A stretch of DNA of 64,000 bases, from contig NZ_JBLOOT010000001.1 in assembly GCF_049800675.1 (NCBI RefSeq), positions 558,001 to 622,000 on the forward strand, in the 5' to 3' direction. The stretch is from Cauispirillum nitrogeniifigens (lineage in GTDB: Bacteria; Pseudomonadota; Alphaproteobacteria; Rhodospirillales; Rhodospirillaceae). Within the stretch, counting starts at the first letter, position 1. Every line of letters starts with the position of its first letter. The notes under the pieces were generated by a model, which searched no databases, had not been told where the DNA came from, and saw nothing but the letters and a program-made list of their open reading frames with translations. The translations under genes and the position numbers were made by a program. Shown piece after piece: positions 42,873-52,435 of the stretch.

Positions 42873-43846
42873 GCGGGCCGCTGTTCCATGGCGGGGACAT
42901 CGCCGGGGCGCGGGTGCGGTTCCCGGACGCGCCGGAGCCGTGGGTGGACCTGTCCACCGGCATCAACCCCCACCCCTACCCCGTGCCGCCGTTGTCGCCG
43001 CAAGCCTTCACCCGCCTGCCCGACCGCGACGCCCTCGACCGGCTCCTGCGGGCGGCGGCGGCACGCTACGGCGCTCCCTCCCCGGCCCATGTGGTGGCCG
43101 CGCCCGGCACCCAGAGCCTGCTGCCGACCATCGCCCGCATGGCCGGGTGCGGCGTCGCGCGGGTGCTGAGCCCGACCTACGCCGAACACGCCCGCGCCTG
43201 CGCCCTGGCCGGGCATGCGGTGCAGGAGGTGGACCGCCTGGAGGACTTGGCCGGCGCCGATCTGGCCATCGTCGTCAACCCCAACAACCCCGACGGCCGC
43301 CTGCACTCGCCTGACGCCCTGCGCGCCCTGGCCGGTCGCGTCGGCCTGCTGCTGGTCGACGAGGCCTTCCTCGACACCGGCGGCGAGGCCATGGACGCCC
43401 TGGTCGATGCCCTGCCGCTGGTGGTCCTGCGCTCCTTCGGCAAGTTCTATGGTCTGGCCGGCGTGCGCCTGGGATTCGCCGTCTGCGCCCCTGCCCGCGC
43501 GGAGGCCCTGCGCGCCGTGCTCGGCCCGTGGGCGGTGTCGGGCATGGCGCTGGAGATCGGCGCGGCGGCGCTGGAGGATGGCGCCTGGGCGGAAGCCACC
43601 CGCGCCCGTCTGGTGGCCGATGCGGCCCGGCTGGACGGCGTGCTGGCGGGGGCCGGCCTGCGGGTGATCGGCGGCACGCCCCTGTTCCGGCTGGTGTCCA
43701 GCCCCGACGCGCCGACTGTGCACGAACGGCTGTGCCGGACCGGCATCCTCATCCGCCCCTTCCCCACCTACCCCGACCGCCTGCGCTTCGGCCTGCCGGG
43801 GACGGAGGAGGAGTGGCAGCGGCTGGAGCGCGCCCTACGGCCGTAG
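42869..43846 (+). CDS. cobC: Threonine-phosphate decarboxylase (PLP enzyme, CobC)
   Basis: 325 residues. Fold-type I aminotransferase start VDLSTGINPHPYPVP, NPNNPDGRLH, and the PLP lysine in LRSFGKFYGLAGVRLGF. It makes (R)-1-amino-2-propanol phosphate, the arm that links the corrin to the lower ligand. It is named cobD in Salmonella. Last gene of the plus-strand cobalamin operon; its final 12 bases overlap the metal-binding protein gene. Confidence 0.9.
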   Translation: MSGPLFHGGDIAGARVRFPDAPEPWVDLSTGINPHPYPVPPLSPQAFTRLPDRDALDRLLRAAAARYGAPSPAHVVAAPGTQSLLPTIARMAGCGVARVLSPTYAEHARACALAGHAVQEVDRLEDLAGADLAIVVNPNNPDGRLHSPDALRALAGRVGLLLVDEAFLDTGGEAMDALVDALPLVVLRSFGKFYGLAGVRLGFAVCAPARAEALRAVLGPWAVSGMALEIGAAALEDGAWAEATRARLVADAARLDGVLAGAGLRVIGGTPLFRLVSSPDAPTVHERLCRTGILIRPFPTYPDRLRFGLPGTEEEWQRLERALRP

Positions 43847-44710
43847 GGCCGCCCCCAACGTGCGCAGGTTATGGCGCACCATGTCCAGATAGGTCGGCGC
43901 CGGGCCATCAGGCTCCGACAGGGCATCGGAGTACAGGGTGCCGCCGATGACGGCGTCCGTTTCGCGGGCGATCTGCTCGATCAGGCGGCGGTCGGAGATG
44001 TTCTCCACGAACAGGGCGCGCACTCCCTCCTGCCGGATCTGGCGGATGAGGGCGGCGACCGTGGCGGCCGAAGCCTCGGCCTCGGTGCTGACCCCCTGCG
44101 GGGCGATGAAGCGCAGGCCATAGGCCTCGGCGAAGTAGCCGAAGGCGTCGTGGGAAGTGATGACCTTGCGGCGGTCCTCCGGCAGGCTGGCGACCAGGGC
44201 GCGGACCTCGGCCTCGGTGGCGGCCAGTTCCTCCAGCCATGCCGCGAGGTTGGCGCGGTAGGCATCGGCGCCCTCGGGGTCGGCGCCGGACAGGCCCGCC
44301 GCGATGGCCTCCGCATAGAGGCGGGCGTTGCCCAGGTCCTGCCAGGCGTGCGGATCGACCGCCTGCCCGCCGCCGTCCATGGCGCGCGGGGTAACGGCGC
44401 GGGCGGCCACCACCACCGGGCCGGCATAGCCCGAGGACGCGATCAGGCGATCCATCCAGCCCTCGAACCCCAGGCCGTTGACCACCAGCACCTCCGCCCC
44501 CGCCAGGGCGCGCGCGTCGGCCGGCGTCGGCTGGTAGACGTGGCCGTCGCCATTGGCACCGACCAGGGTGACGACCTCCACGCGTTCGCCGCCGATGCGC
44601 TCCGTCAGGTCGCCGAGGATTGAGAACGACGCCACCGCCTTCACGCGGTCGGCGGCCAGCGCCGGAACGGCCAGGAGGCAGGCCAGGGCGGCCATGAGAA
44701 GGGTACGCAC
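43835..44710 (-). CDS. znuA: Periplasmic metal-binding protein of a Zn/Mn ABC importer (ZnuA-like)
   Basis: 291 residues from a GTG at 44710, which gives a complete signal peptide (VRTLLMAALACLLAVPALA) and follows the permease stop closely. Cluster A-I solute-binding protein. Likely metal ligands are His in GDGHVYQPT, His in VDPHAWQDL, His in TSHDAFGYFAEAY, and an acidic residue near the C-terminus. There is no His-rich loop as in classical ZnuA, so zinc versus manganese is undecided. Last gene of the importer operon. Confidence 0.85.
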   Translation of the reverse strand: MRTLLMAALACLLAVPALAADRVKAVASFSILGDLTERIGGERVEVVTLVGANGDGHVYQPTPADARALAGAEVLVVNGLGFEGWMDRLIASSGYAGPVVVAARAVTPRAMDGGGQAVDPHAWQDLGNARLYAEAIAAGLSGADPEGADAYRANLAAWLEELAATEAEVRALVASLPEDRRKVITSHDAFGYFAEAYGLRFIAPQGVSTEAEASAATVAALIRQIRQEGVRALFVENISDRRLIEQIARETDAVIGGTLYSDALSEPDGPAPTYLDMVRHNLRTLGAALRP

Positions 44711-44715
44711 GAGGC

Positions 44716-45584
44716 TCAGGCCTCCAGATGGCGGCCGGGCCACAGGCGGGCGAGCAGGCTGCCCTCCCGGCCGAAGATGAGCGACAGGCCGTAGACGATG
44801 CCGGCGACAAGAATGATCGCCGGGCCGGACGGCAGGTTGTGGTGATAGGACAGCAGCAGCCCGGCGGCCGAGCTGACCACGGCGATGAGCATGGCCGCCG
44901 CCAGCAGGCCGAGGATCTCGCGTGCCCAGAAGCGGGCCGCCGCCGCCGGCAGGATCATGATGCCCACAGCCATCAGCGTCCCCAGGGCATGGAAGCCGCC
45001 GACCAGATTGAGCACCGCCAGCGTCAGGAAGGCGTAGTGCGCCACCGAACTGGTCCGGCTGACCGAGCGCAGGAACGCCGGGTCCAGGCATTCCATGACC
45101 AGCGGCCGGAACAGCAGCGCCAGCACGCCGAGCGTCAGGGTGGCGATGCCCGCCATCAGGTGCAGGGCTGCGTCGTCGAGCGCCAGCACGGTGCCGAACA
45201 GCACGTGCAGCAGGTCGACGTTGGACCCGCGTGTCGACACGATCAGCACGCCCAGTGCCAGCGACACCAGATAGAACGCCGCCAGGCTCGCGTCCTCGCG
45301 CAGGATGGTGGCGCGGGTGACGAAGCCCGACAGCAGCGCCACCGCCAGCCCGGCGATGATGCCGCCGACGGTCATGGCCCCCAGAGACAGGCCGGCGATC
45401 AGGTAGCCCACCGCCGCCCCCGGCAGGATGGCGTGCGCCATGGCATCGCCGGTCAGGCTCATGCGGCGGAGCATCAGGAACACCCCCACCGGCGTGGCGC
45501 CCAGCGACAGCGCCAGACAGCCGACCAGGGCGCGGCGCATGAAGCCGAACTCCAGGAACGGCCCGACCAGGGCGTCCAGCAGGG

Positions 45585-45588
<4 letters not shown>
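44716..45588 (-). CDS. znuB: Metal ABC transporter permease (ZnuB-like)
   Basis: 290 residues with eight or nine helices. ABC-3 family signatures: LMLRRMSLTGDAMAHAILPG near the start (the coupling region) and LVGGFHALGTLMAVGIMILPAA. It forms the membrane channel of the importer with the ATPase encoded just upstream, overlapping it by 4 bases, and the binding protein downstream. Confidence 0.9.
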
Positions 45589-46375
<787 letters not shown>

Positions 46376-46379
<4 letters not shown>

Positions 46380-46513
46380 GCGGTGGCCCACAGCACCGCG
46401 AGCCACAGCACGCCGCTCAGGCCCGCCGCCACCGCGAGCCGCCGGCCGGCGCCGAGCCGAAGAAGGCTCATCGGCACGGGCGGAACCCTCTGGTCGGGAC
46501 GGCTGTGGGGCAT
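46376..46513 (-). CDS. Small single-helix membrane protein upstream of znuC
   Basis: 45 residues, too short for most gene finders. It begins MPHSRPDQRVPPVPMSLLRL, has an Arg-rich turn, and ends in a hydrophobic helix (VAAGLSGVLWLAVLWATA) with the stop directly after it. The stop overlaps the znuC ATG as ATGA, the same coupling seen elsewhere in this window, and znuC lacks a clear ribosome site of its own. I infer a real small inner-membrane protein co-translated with the importer. No homologue is known to me. Confidence 0.6.
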
Positions 46514-46590
46514 GGGACGACTTCTGACTCCGGGGGCAACAGGGGCGCACGATCCGTTCTTCGCCGCCCCAAGTCAAGCCATGCCGGCCG

Positions 46591-47373
46591 TCAAAGAACC
46601 TCTTCCAGGGCTTCGATCACCAGATGGGCATGGGTCATGTGCGGCAGGTGGCCGCTGGCATCCACGAGGCGCACCCGGCAGTCCGGCCACGCCCGGCACA
46701 GGTAGTCGGCAACCGCCACGGGCACGGCCACGTCGCGGGTGGACTGCACGATGGTGGTCGGCACCGCGAAGCCCGGCAGGTGCGCCCGCAGGTCGCTGCG
46801 GAACAGGGTCAGGGCCATGGAGAAGGCGACGTCCGGCCGCATCGCCAGCAGCCCCTCTGCGAACTCCTGCACCTGCTGGCGGCTGGCGCCATCGCCGACG
46901 ATGAGGGGGGCGATGCCGTCGACCCAGGTCTGGTAGTTGTCCGACAGGGCGGTCAGCAGGCCGTTGACCTCGTCCTCCGAGAAGCCGCCGACGTAGCCGG
47001 GTCCGTTGATGTAGCACGGTGACGGATTGATCATCACCATGCGCTCGAAGGCCTCCGGCCGGGCCTTGCCGGCCAGCATGCCGATCATGCCGCTCATGGA
47101 ATGGCCGATGAACACGCACGGCGCCCCGCCCGTCCGGGCGACCACGCCCAGAAGATCGGCCGCATAGGCCTCCAGGGAGAAGTAGCGGGTGTAGTCGTAG
47201 TGCTGCGGCGCCGTCATCCAGTCGAACCGCACCACCCTGAACCGCTGTTCCAGCCAGGGCAGGACGCGCGACCAGCTCGCCTGCGTGGTCCCGAAGCCAT
47301 TGCCCAGCACAACGGTCCGCGTCCCCGCGCCGCTGACGCTTACCCGAAACAGATCATCCTCGACTGCAATCAT
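46591..47373 (-). CDS. RsbQ/KAI2-like alpha/beta hydrolase
   Basis: 260 residues from the ATG at 47373; an in-frame ATG at 47409 lies in a repeated A/G-rich stretch. The fold has the oxyanion region VVLGNGFGTTQASW and the nucleophile elbow FIGHSMSGMIGML (Ser). NPSPCYINGPGYVGGFSEDEV is typical of RsbQ and KAI2, and the catalytic His is in ASGHLPHMTHAH. RsbQ works with a PAS-phosphatase RsbP in stress signalling; no RsbP is adjacent. It lies upstream of the metal-importer genes on the same strand. Confidence 0.82.
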   Translation of the reverse strand: MIAVEDDLFRVSVSGAGTRTVVLGNGFGTTQASWSRVLPWLEQRFRVVRFDWMTAPQHYDYTRYFSLEAYAADLLGVVARTGGAPCVFIGHSMSGMIGMLAGKARPEAFERMVMINPSPCYINGPGYVGGFSEDEVNGLLTALSDNYQTWVDGIAPLIVGDGASRQQVQEFAEGLLAMRPDVAFSMALTLFRSDLRAHLPGFAVPTTIVQSTRDVAVPVAVADYLCRAWPDCRVRLVDASGHLPHMTHAHLVIEALEEVL

Positions 47374-47404
47374 CCCGACCGCCAAAAGTCCGCCAGATCT
47401 CGAC

Positions 47405-47430
47405 AGCATAGGGGAGCCAGCATAGGGGAG
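47405..47430. repeat. Short direct repeat, unit AGCATAGGGGAG twice
   Basis: Two identical 12-base copies with a 2-base spacer, just upstream of the RsbQ-like gene start. It may act as extra ribosome-site-like sequence or be a simple duplication. Confidence 0.6.
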
Positions 47431-47500
47431 AATGCCCGCCCGCAAAAGGCCGCCGGACTGCTCCTCGGCACATGCCAGTTTCGGCGAAGCCCCGAACGAC

Positions 47501-47530
47501 AAAAGCCGCCCTGAAGGGGCGGCTTTCTTG
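47501..47530 (-). terminator. Terminator downstream of tRNA-Glu
   Basis: Minus strand: AAAGCCGCCC-cttca-GGGCGGCTTTT, a 10-bp perfect stem whose right arm ends in T4. It lies about 20 bases after the tRNA 3' end. A short A-rich left arm would also allow use in the other direction. Confidence 0.85.
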
Positions 47531-47544
47531 TCTGCGGAAGGTGG

Positions 47545-47620
47545 TGGCGTCCCCACGGGGATTCGAACCCCGGTTGCCGCCGTGAGAGGGCGGTGTCCTA
47601 GGCCTCTAGACGATGGGGAC
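47545..47620 (-). tRNA. tRNA-Glu (anticodon CTC)
   Basis: The cloverleaf folds completely. Acceptor GTCCCCA pairs with TGGGGAC. The D arm contains TCTAGAGGCCTAGGA. The anticodon stem CCGCC/GGCGG holds loop CTCTCAC with anticodon CTC. The T arm CCGGG-GTTCGAAT-CCCCG is standard, and the 3' CCA is encoded (47545-47547). The remaining bases of 47374-47681 hold its promoter, its terminator and no protein gene. Confidence 0.97.
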
Positions 47621-47642
47621 GTCGTGGCCTTGCGAGGGCCGT

Positions 47643-47671
47643 TTTCTAGCTGTCTGGCAGGGGGTTGGCAA
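47643..47671 (-). promoter_or_regulatory. Promoter of tRNA-Glu
   Basis: On the minus strand TTGCCA (47671-47666), a 17-base spacer, then TAGAAA (47648-47643), 22 bases before the mature tRNA 5' end. Confidence 0.65.
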
Positions 47672-47681
47672 GAGGTTTTTT

Positions 47682-48161
47682 TTAGCGATCGTGAAGAATC
47701 TTCAGCGCCAGGGGCAGGAAGCCGCCGGGAGCCTCGCCGGGCAGCCAGGCCGTGCTCTCCGTCGGGGCGCCGGAGGCCGTGGTGGCGGTGATCAGCCAGG
47801 TGTGGTCGGGGTAGAAGGCGTTGGCCGCGTCGGTGGCGCTGGGCCGGGCCGGGCCGCCGGGGTGGGAGTGGTGGTGGCCGATCAGGGCAAGGCCCTCGGC
47901 GTCGGCGGCGCGCAGCACGGCGAACAGGTCGGCCGGCGGCACCTCGAAGCGATCGGCGCGGGTGGCGGCGTTGGCCGTCGGCACGGCGCGGCGCACCCGC
48001 CACAGTCGGCCGCCCGGCGCCCCCGCCGCCGCCTCCACCGTGCCGACCAGCAGGGCGCAGCATTCCGCCGGCCAGGCGGCGCGGGCGGCGTCGCGCAGGG
48101 CGGCGAGCACGGCGGAGGGAACCTCCACCATGCCCGCCGGGTTTTCACCCTGCCGGGTCAT
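47682..48161 (-). CDS. JAMM/MPN (Mov34) zinc metallopeptidase
   Basis: 159 residues from the ATG at 48161; a GTG at 48173 is an alternative. The JAMM motif is intact: GHHHSHPGGPARPSATD supplies the two zinc His, the Ser and the Asp. An upstream acidic residue is in PAECCALLVG. Prokaryotic JAMM enzymes cleave isopeptides or process small sulfur-carrier proteins; the substrate is unknown. No ThiS/MoaD-like gene is adjacent. Confidence 0.85.
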   Translation of the reverse strand: MTRQGENPAGMVEVPSAVLAALRDAARAAWPAECCALLVGTVEAAAGAPGGRLWRVRRAVPTANAATRADRFEVPPADLFAVLRAADAEGLALIGHHHSHPGGPARPSATDAANAFYPDHTWLITATTASGAPTESTAWLPGEAPGGFLPLALKILHDR

Positions 48162-48185
48162 GAGCCCCACCACCCGCTGGCCGGC

Positions 48186-48569
48186 TCAGCGCGCCGGGGC
48201 CGCGCGGACATGCACCCAGCCGGCCACCGTGCCGGTGCGCAGGTCGATCACGGCCACGCGGTCGGGGCGGTCGCCGCCCTCGATGCGCAGGGTCAGCAGC
48301 GGCCCGTCGGTGGAGGCTCCGGCGATGCGGCTGCCGTCGGGCTGATCCAGGCCGAGGGCGACCATCGTATCCGCCACCGGCGGGGTAACGGAGGTGGGAG
48401 CCGGCGGCGCGGGGGCGGCGGCCACCGGCGGCGCGGTGCCGTCGGCTGCCTCGCTCTTGCCGCCGCCGTCAAGCTTGGAGTACACCCCATAGCCGAGAAG
48501 GCCGATCGCGCCGATGATCAAGACCCCCATGACGGCGGCCAAAAGCTTTAGTCCTTGCACGGCATTCAT
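48186..48569 (-). CDS. Membrane-anchored small protein (DUF6476-like)
   Basis: 127 residues. One N-terminal helix (LKLLAAVMGVLIIGAIGLLGYGVY) is followed by a Pro/Ala linker and a C-terminal beta-rich unit with ADTMVALGLDQPDGSRIAG and TLRIEGGDRPDRVAVIDLRTG. It resembles an alphaproteobacterial family often found next to RluA genes, as here (divergent, 59-base gap), but the name is from memory of that context. Function unknown; probably periplasmic. Confidence 0.6.
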   Translation of the reverse strand: MNAVQGLKLLAAVMGVLIIGAIGLLGYGVYSKLDGGGKSEAADGTAPPVAAAPAPPAPTSVTPPVADTMVALGLDQPDGSRIAGASTDGPLLTLRIEGGDRPDRVAVIDLRTGTVAGWVHVRAAPAR

Positions 48570-48628
48570 CGTCGCAGCGTTCCTGTCATAGTGTTTCCGT
48601 TGTTCCCCGTAGGAGTCATCCCGACCCC

Positions 48629-49783
48629 GTGAGCCCCAAACCCCATCGCCGCAAGAGCCGGACGCGCCGGCATGACCTGCTGCCCGCCGAGGGTGGACCG
48701 TTCCCCAACTCCCCGCTGTCCCTGGCCGGTCCCGACGCCGTCGGCGACCCGGACCTGGACGACGATGGCCTGGTTCCCGAGACCGCCGCGCCGTCCCTGC
48801 CCGCCCACCTGACCACCAGCCCGGTGGCGCCCGAGGACGCCGGCGCCCGCCTGGACAAGTGGCTGGCCGAGGCGGTGACGGACCTGTCGCGGTCGCGCCT
48901 GAAGACGCTGATCGAGACCGGCCATGTCACCATCGACGGCGTGACGATAGAAGACCCCTCGCACCGGGTCAAACCGGGACAGGTCGCCACCGTCGACGTG
49001 CCCGAGGCACGGCTGGCCGATCCCCTGCCCCAGCCCCTGCCGCTGGACATCGTCTATGAGGACGAGCACCTGATCGTCGTCGACAAGCCGCCCGGCATGG
49101 TCGTCCACCCCGCCCCCGGCAGCCCCGACGGCACCCTGGTCAACGCCCTGCTGCACCACTGCGGCGCGTCGCTGTCGGGCATCGGCGGGGTGCGGCGCCC
49201 CGGCATCGTCCACCGCATCGACAAGGACACCTCGGGCCTGCTGGTGGTCGCCAAGAGCGACACCGCCCACCACGGCCTGGCCACGCAGTTCGCCGACCGC
49301 ACCGTGGACCGCGCCTACTGGGCGCTGGTGTGGGGGACACCGCGCCCGGCCGCCGGCGAGGTCGAGGGCAACATCGGCCGCAGCCCGACGAACCGCCAGA
49401 AGATGGCCGTGGTCAAGCGCGGCGGCAAGACGGCGCTGACCCGCTACCGCACCCTGCGATCCTACCTGGGCGGCGTGCTGTCGCTGATCGAATGCCGGCT
49501 GGCCACCGGACGAACCCATCAGATCCGCGTCCACATGGCCCACGTCGGCCACACCCTGGTCGGCGATCCGGTCTATGGGTCGATGCGGCGCAAGGGCGTG
49601 CCCGAGGAGATCCAGGCCTCCCTCGCCGGCTTCGTCCGCCAGGCCCTGCACGCCTACCTGCTGGGTTTCGTCCACCCTATCACCGGCGAGACCCTGACCT
49701 TCCGCGCCGAGATGCCCGAGGACATGCGCCGCCTGATCCAGGGCATCGGCGGGGAGCCGCCCAAAGCGGCCGCTCAGGCCTGA
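48629..49783 (+). CDS. RluA-family RNA pseudouridine synthase (RluD-like)
   Basis: 384 residues from a GTG. Residues 1-65 are a Lys/Arg- and Pro-rich extension. The S4 RNA-binding domain covers about 70-120 (GARLDKWLAEAV, LIETGHVTIDGV). The catalytic domain has DKPPGMVVHPAPG, the active-site Asp in HRIDKDTSGLLVVAKS, and LATGRTHQIRVHMAHVGHTLVGD. It converts uridines in rRNA (helix 69 for RluD) to pseudouridine. The last 10 bases overlap the next gene, on the other strand. Confidence 0.9.
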   Translation: MSPKPHRRKSRTRRHDLLPAEGGPFPNSPLSLAGPDAVGDPDLDDDGLVPETAAPSLPAHLTTSPVAPEDAGARLDKWLAEAVTDLSRSRLKTLIETGHVTIDGVTIEDPSHRVKPGQVATVDVPEARLADPLPQPLPLDIVYEDEHLIVVDKPPGMVVHPAPGSPDGTLVNALLHHCGASLSGIGGVRRPGIVHRIDKDTSGLLVVAKSDTAHHGLATQFADRTVDRAYWALVWGTPRPAAGEVEGNIGRSPTNRQKMAVVKRGGKTALTRYRTLRSYLGGVLSLIECRLATGRTHQIRVHMAHVGHTLVGDPVYGSMRRKGVPEEIQASLAGFVRQALHAYLLGFVHPITGETLTFRAEMPEDMRRLIQGIGGEPPKAAAQA

Positions 49784-50310
49784 ACGATCTCCTCGTCGCC
49801 CGCGGCGCCATCCAGGCCGGCGCCTTCCTGCTGGGCGACCTCCGGCCCCCATTCGCGCAGCAGCTCCTGCTGGCGGGCGCGCAGGGCGGCGATGCGGCGG
49901 GTCGAGGTCATGCCGATGAAGGCCCCGACCACCCCCGGCGTGGCGCTGTAGAGCAGCCAGCCGAAGGCGGCGGCGCCGAAGATCATGACCAGGGCGAACA
50001 CGTCGCCGAGGATGTTCAGGGCGTGCGGCACGTCGTTGGCGCCCGCCCACAGGTCCATCAGATAGGGCGCCACCCCGGCGAAGTTGAGCCCGCCCACGGT
50101 GACGCCGCCATACCGCTTCGGCCCGCGATCGACCACGATGGCGACGAAGGTCGGCAGCATGGCGAAGGCCACCAGCAGCAGCGTCGGCATGAAGAAGGCC
50201 ACCATCACCAGACCGGCGAGGACGATCAGGATGTTCAGGCTCATGTTCGACGGCCCGCGCGACGGGGCGCGCGATGGTGTGCGGGGCGGGGGCGCCTTTT
50301 TCTTGGCCAT
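49774..50310 (-). CDS. Conserved membrane protein of unknown function
   Basis: 178 residues. A Pro/Arg/Ser-rich N-terminus (AKKKAPPPRTPSRAPSRGPS) precedes two helices (NILIVLAGLVMVAFFMPTLL and the following LVAFAMLPTFVAIVV). A further hydrophobic pair lies around ILGDVFALVMIFGAAAFGW and YSATPGVVGAFIGM. The tail is charged. Its ATG overlaps the stop of the upstream pseudokinase gene (TGATG), so both are made together and may act together in the membrane. Confidence 0.65.
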   Translation of the reverse strand: MAKKKAPPPRTPSRAPSRGPSNMSLNILIVLAGLVMVAFFMPTLLLVAFAMLPTFVAIVVDRGPKRYGGVTVGGLNFAGVAPYLMDLWAGANDVPHALNILGDVFALVMIFGAAAFGWLLYSATPGVVGAFIGMTSTRRIAALRARQQELLREWGPEVAQQEGAGLDGAAGDEEIVQA

Positions 50311-52337
50311 CAGAACAACCTCACGAACAGCACGATGGCGATGCTCAGGCCGGCAGCCACCATGGACACCAGGGCGGCGGCCTGGCGGCCCTGGATCTCG
50401 GCCTGCTCGTCACGGGCGATACGCCCGGTTTCGAGCATCTTGAGCTGCTGCGTCGCCGCGCTGTATTCGGCCCGCGCCCAGGCGAAGCCCTCGGTATCCT
50501 TCTGCCGCTCCTCCTGATCGTCGAGCAGGTTGTAGAGTTCCGGCAGGTTGCCCTTGCGGACGATCTGCGGAACCTGCTTCTCCAGGTCCTTGCGGCGGGC
50601 CCGCCCGTGGTAGCTCTCGACGATCGGCTGGAGCTGCGCCCCCAGCCACCCGGCCAGCCCATGCAGCGCCGGCGGTCCCAGGCGCCACTGGAGAATGGCC
50701 AGCAGGCTGAGCATGCCCAGCGCGGATCGCTGGGCGTCGGGCTCGTTGAGGGCGCGGAACTGCACCTTGGTGTCCCGCTCCCACTTGACCTTGATGAAGG
50801 CCGCGATGTGGCGGTCCATGGGCCGCGTCTTGGGGTCGGTGCGCGCCGCCACGCGGTCGAGGGCCGGCAGCAGTTCGCGGATGTCAGTGACGTACTCGCC
50901 TTCGATCAGCGGGCTCTGGCAGTGCAGGTTCTCGTTGATCTCGTACAGGCAGCGTTCGATGCCCGCACCCATCATATTGGTCGACAGGTTGGCGCTGAGA
51001 TCCTTGAACTGGCTTTCAAAGTGGCCCAGTTCGGGGCTGTAGAGACCCTGCGCATCGACCCAGAACTTGGGCAGGTCGCGGGCCAGGATGTCGGCGAAGG
51101 AGCGCAGCGGCCGCTGCTGCATGAAGGCGCAGGCCAGCGCCGTGCCGAAGCCGTCCAGGGTGGTCCGCACCTCGCGGAAGCGCAGCGGCGCCTTGGGGTC
51201 CAGGACGATGAGCACGCGGGCGATGGTCAGGTCGGTGCTCAGGCGCGGGTCGTTGGACTGCGACTGCGCCATGCGGATGGAACTGACGACGGCGTCGGCG
51301 GACTCGTTGTCCTCCAGCCCGCGCCGCAGCCACACCTCCAGCCTGCCGTCGAGGATGGGCGCGGCGGCGGCATCCCAGCGCGTCGACATGGCATGAGCCA
51401 GTTCGGGCGTGGTGAAGATCTCGCGCCCCTCGAACTTGAAGGGACGCTGCGCGCGCTTGGCCGGCTTGGTCTGGATGGGCGTCAGGCGGCGCCCCTGCAA
51501 CCAAAGGTCGACATCCTCCAGGTCCCAGCGTTCCTTCGGGTCGTCGCAGAGCACGCCGCGCACGAACTCGATCAGGTTCAGCGGCACCCGGCCTTCGCTG
51601 GAGAAGGTGGCATAGGTGCTCTGGGACATCTTGCCGCGGATGACCTCCTCGGTGCTCCAGCCCTCGGTGATGTCGCGGCCGGTGAGCAGCGAGACGACCG
51701 TCAGGCCGAGAGCGTAGAGGTCGTCCTTGGGGTAGCCCTGGCCGCGCCCTTCGGGATTGGCCTGGGCCATGTCCAGGGGCTCATAGGCGGCCGGATTGTC
51801 GAACCCCGGCGGCGCGGTGACGCAGTCGCCCAGGGTGATGCGGTCCTTGGTGGCGTCGAACCAGAACAGGTTGTCCAGGCGCAGGGCGCGATGGGTCACG
51901 CCGCGCGTGGACATCTCGGTCAGGGCCGTCACCAGCGGCTTGATGACCTTCTTGACCACCAGATTTTCGGGGATGGGATCGAACCGGACGCTCGGTCCCT
52001 TGACCACCCGCCCGCCAGCGGGCTTTTCGTAGACCACGGCGACAAGGCGGCGGCGGGCCGGCGGCCAGTCGACGATGCCGTATTCCACCAGATGCAGCAT
52101 GCCGACGGCCTGCACCCCCTTGAGGGAGCGCATGGCGCCGCCGCGCACCGGCAGATCGGGGCGGCAGATCAGGGCATAGAGGGAGCGGCCGGCACCACGG
52201 CGATCGTCGCAATGAAAGGCATTCGCCTGCGGAGTGGACAACTCCGGAAGCGGCTTGGCGGGATCGATCTCAAAGCGGTCGCGCAGGACGACCGGCCCGC
52301 TGGTCGTCCCCCCCGTTGCCGGGGCTTGGTTCGCCAT
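50310..52337 (-). CDS. Tail-anchored protein-kinase-like protein, probable pseudokinase
   Basis: 675 residues. Residues about 20-290 follow a Ser/Thr kinase fold. The catalytic loop reads VTHRALRLDNLFWF where kinases have HRDLKxxN, so the catalytic Asp is replaced by Ala. The DFG position reads GDCV. The later YPKDDLYALGLTVVSLLTGR and DDPKERWDLEDVDLWL match the C-lobe. Residues 300-640 are unrecognised and helical. The extreme C-terminus is one helix (AALVSMVAAGLSIAIVLFV), making it a tail-anchored protein. It is co-translated with the membrane protein downstream. Confidence 0.7.
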   Translation of the reverse strand: MANQAPATGGTTSGPVVLRDRFEIDPAKPLPELSTPQANAFHCDDRRGAGRSLYALICRPDLPVRGGAMRSLKGVQAVGMLHLVEYGIVDWPPARRRLVAVVYEKPAGGRVVKGPSVRFDPIPENLVVKKVIKPLVTALTEMSTRGVTHRALRLDNLFWFDATKDRITLGDCVTAPPGFDNPAAYEPLDMAQANPEGRGQGYPKDDLYALGLTVVSLLTGRDITEGWSTEEVIRGKMSQSTYATFSSEGRVPLNLIEFVRGVLCDDPKERWDLEDVDLWLQGRRLTPIQTKPAKRAQRPFKFEGREIFTTPELAHAMSTRWDAAAAPILDGRLEVWLRRGLEDNESADAVVSSIRMAQSQSNDPRLSTDLTIARVLIVLDPKAPLRFREVRTTLDGFGTALACAFMQQRPLRSFADILARDLPKFWVDAQGLYSPELGHFESQFKDLSANLSTNMMGAGIERCLYEINENLHCQSPLIEGEYVTDIRELLPALDRVAARTDPKTRPMDRHIAAFIKVKWERDTKVQFRALNEPDAQRSALGMLSLLAILQWRLGPPALHGLAGWLGAQLQPIVESYHGRARRKDLEKQVPQIVRKGNLPELYNLLDDQEERQKDTEGFAWARAEYSAATQQLKMLETGRIARDEQAEIQGRQAAALVSMVAAGLSIAIVLFVRLF

Positions 52338-52378
52338 GCAGCCTCCACCCCTTCTTCCCCTGCGGCCCCTTCTGGCCT

Positions 52379-52402
52379 GCCGAAGGTACTATGCCCTTCG
52401 GC
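52379..52402 (-). terminator. Hairpin downstream of purA, possible terminator
   Basis: GCCGAAGG-8-CCTTCGGC, a perfect 8-bp stem about 55 bases after the purA stop codon. No T-run follows on the minus strand. Confidence 0.4.
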
Positions 52403-52435
52403 CGTAGACAAAACAACCTTGGCGGCGCTGCGCCT

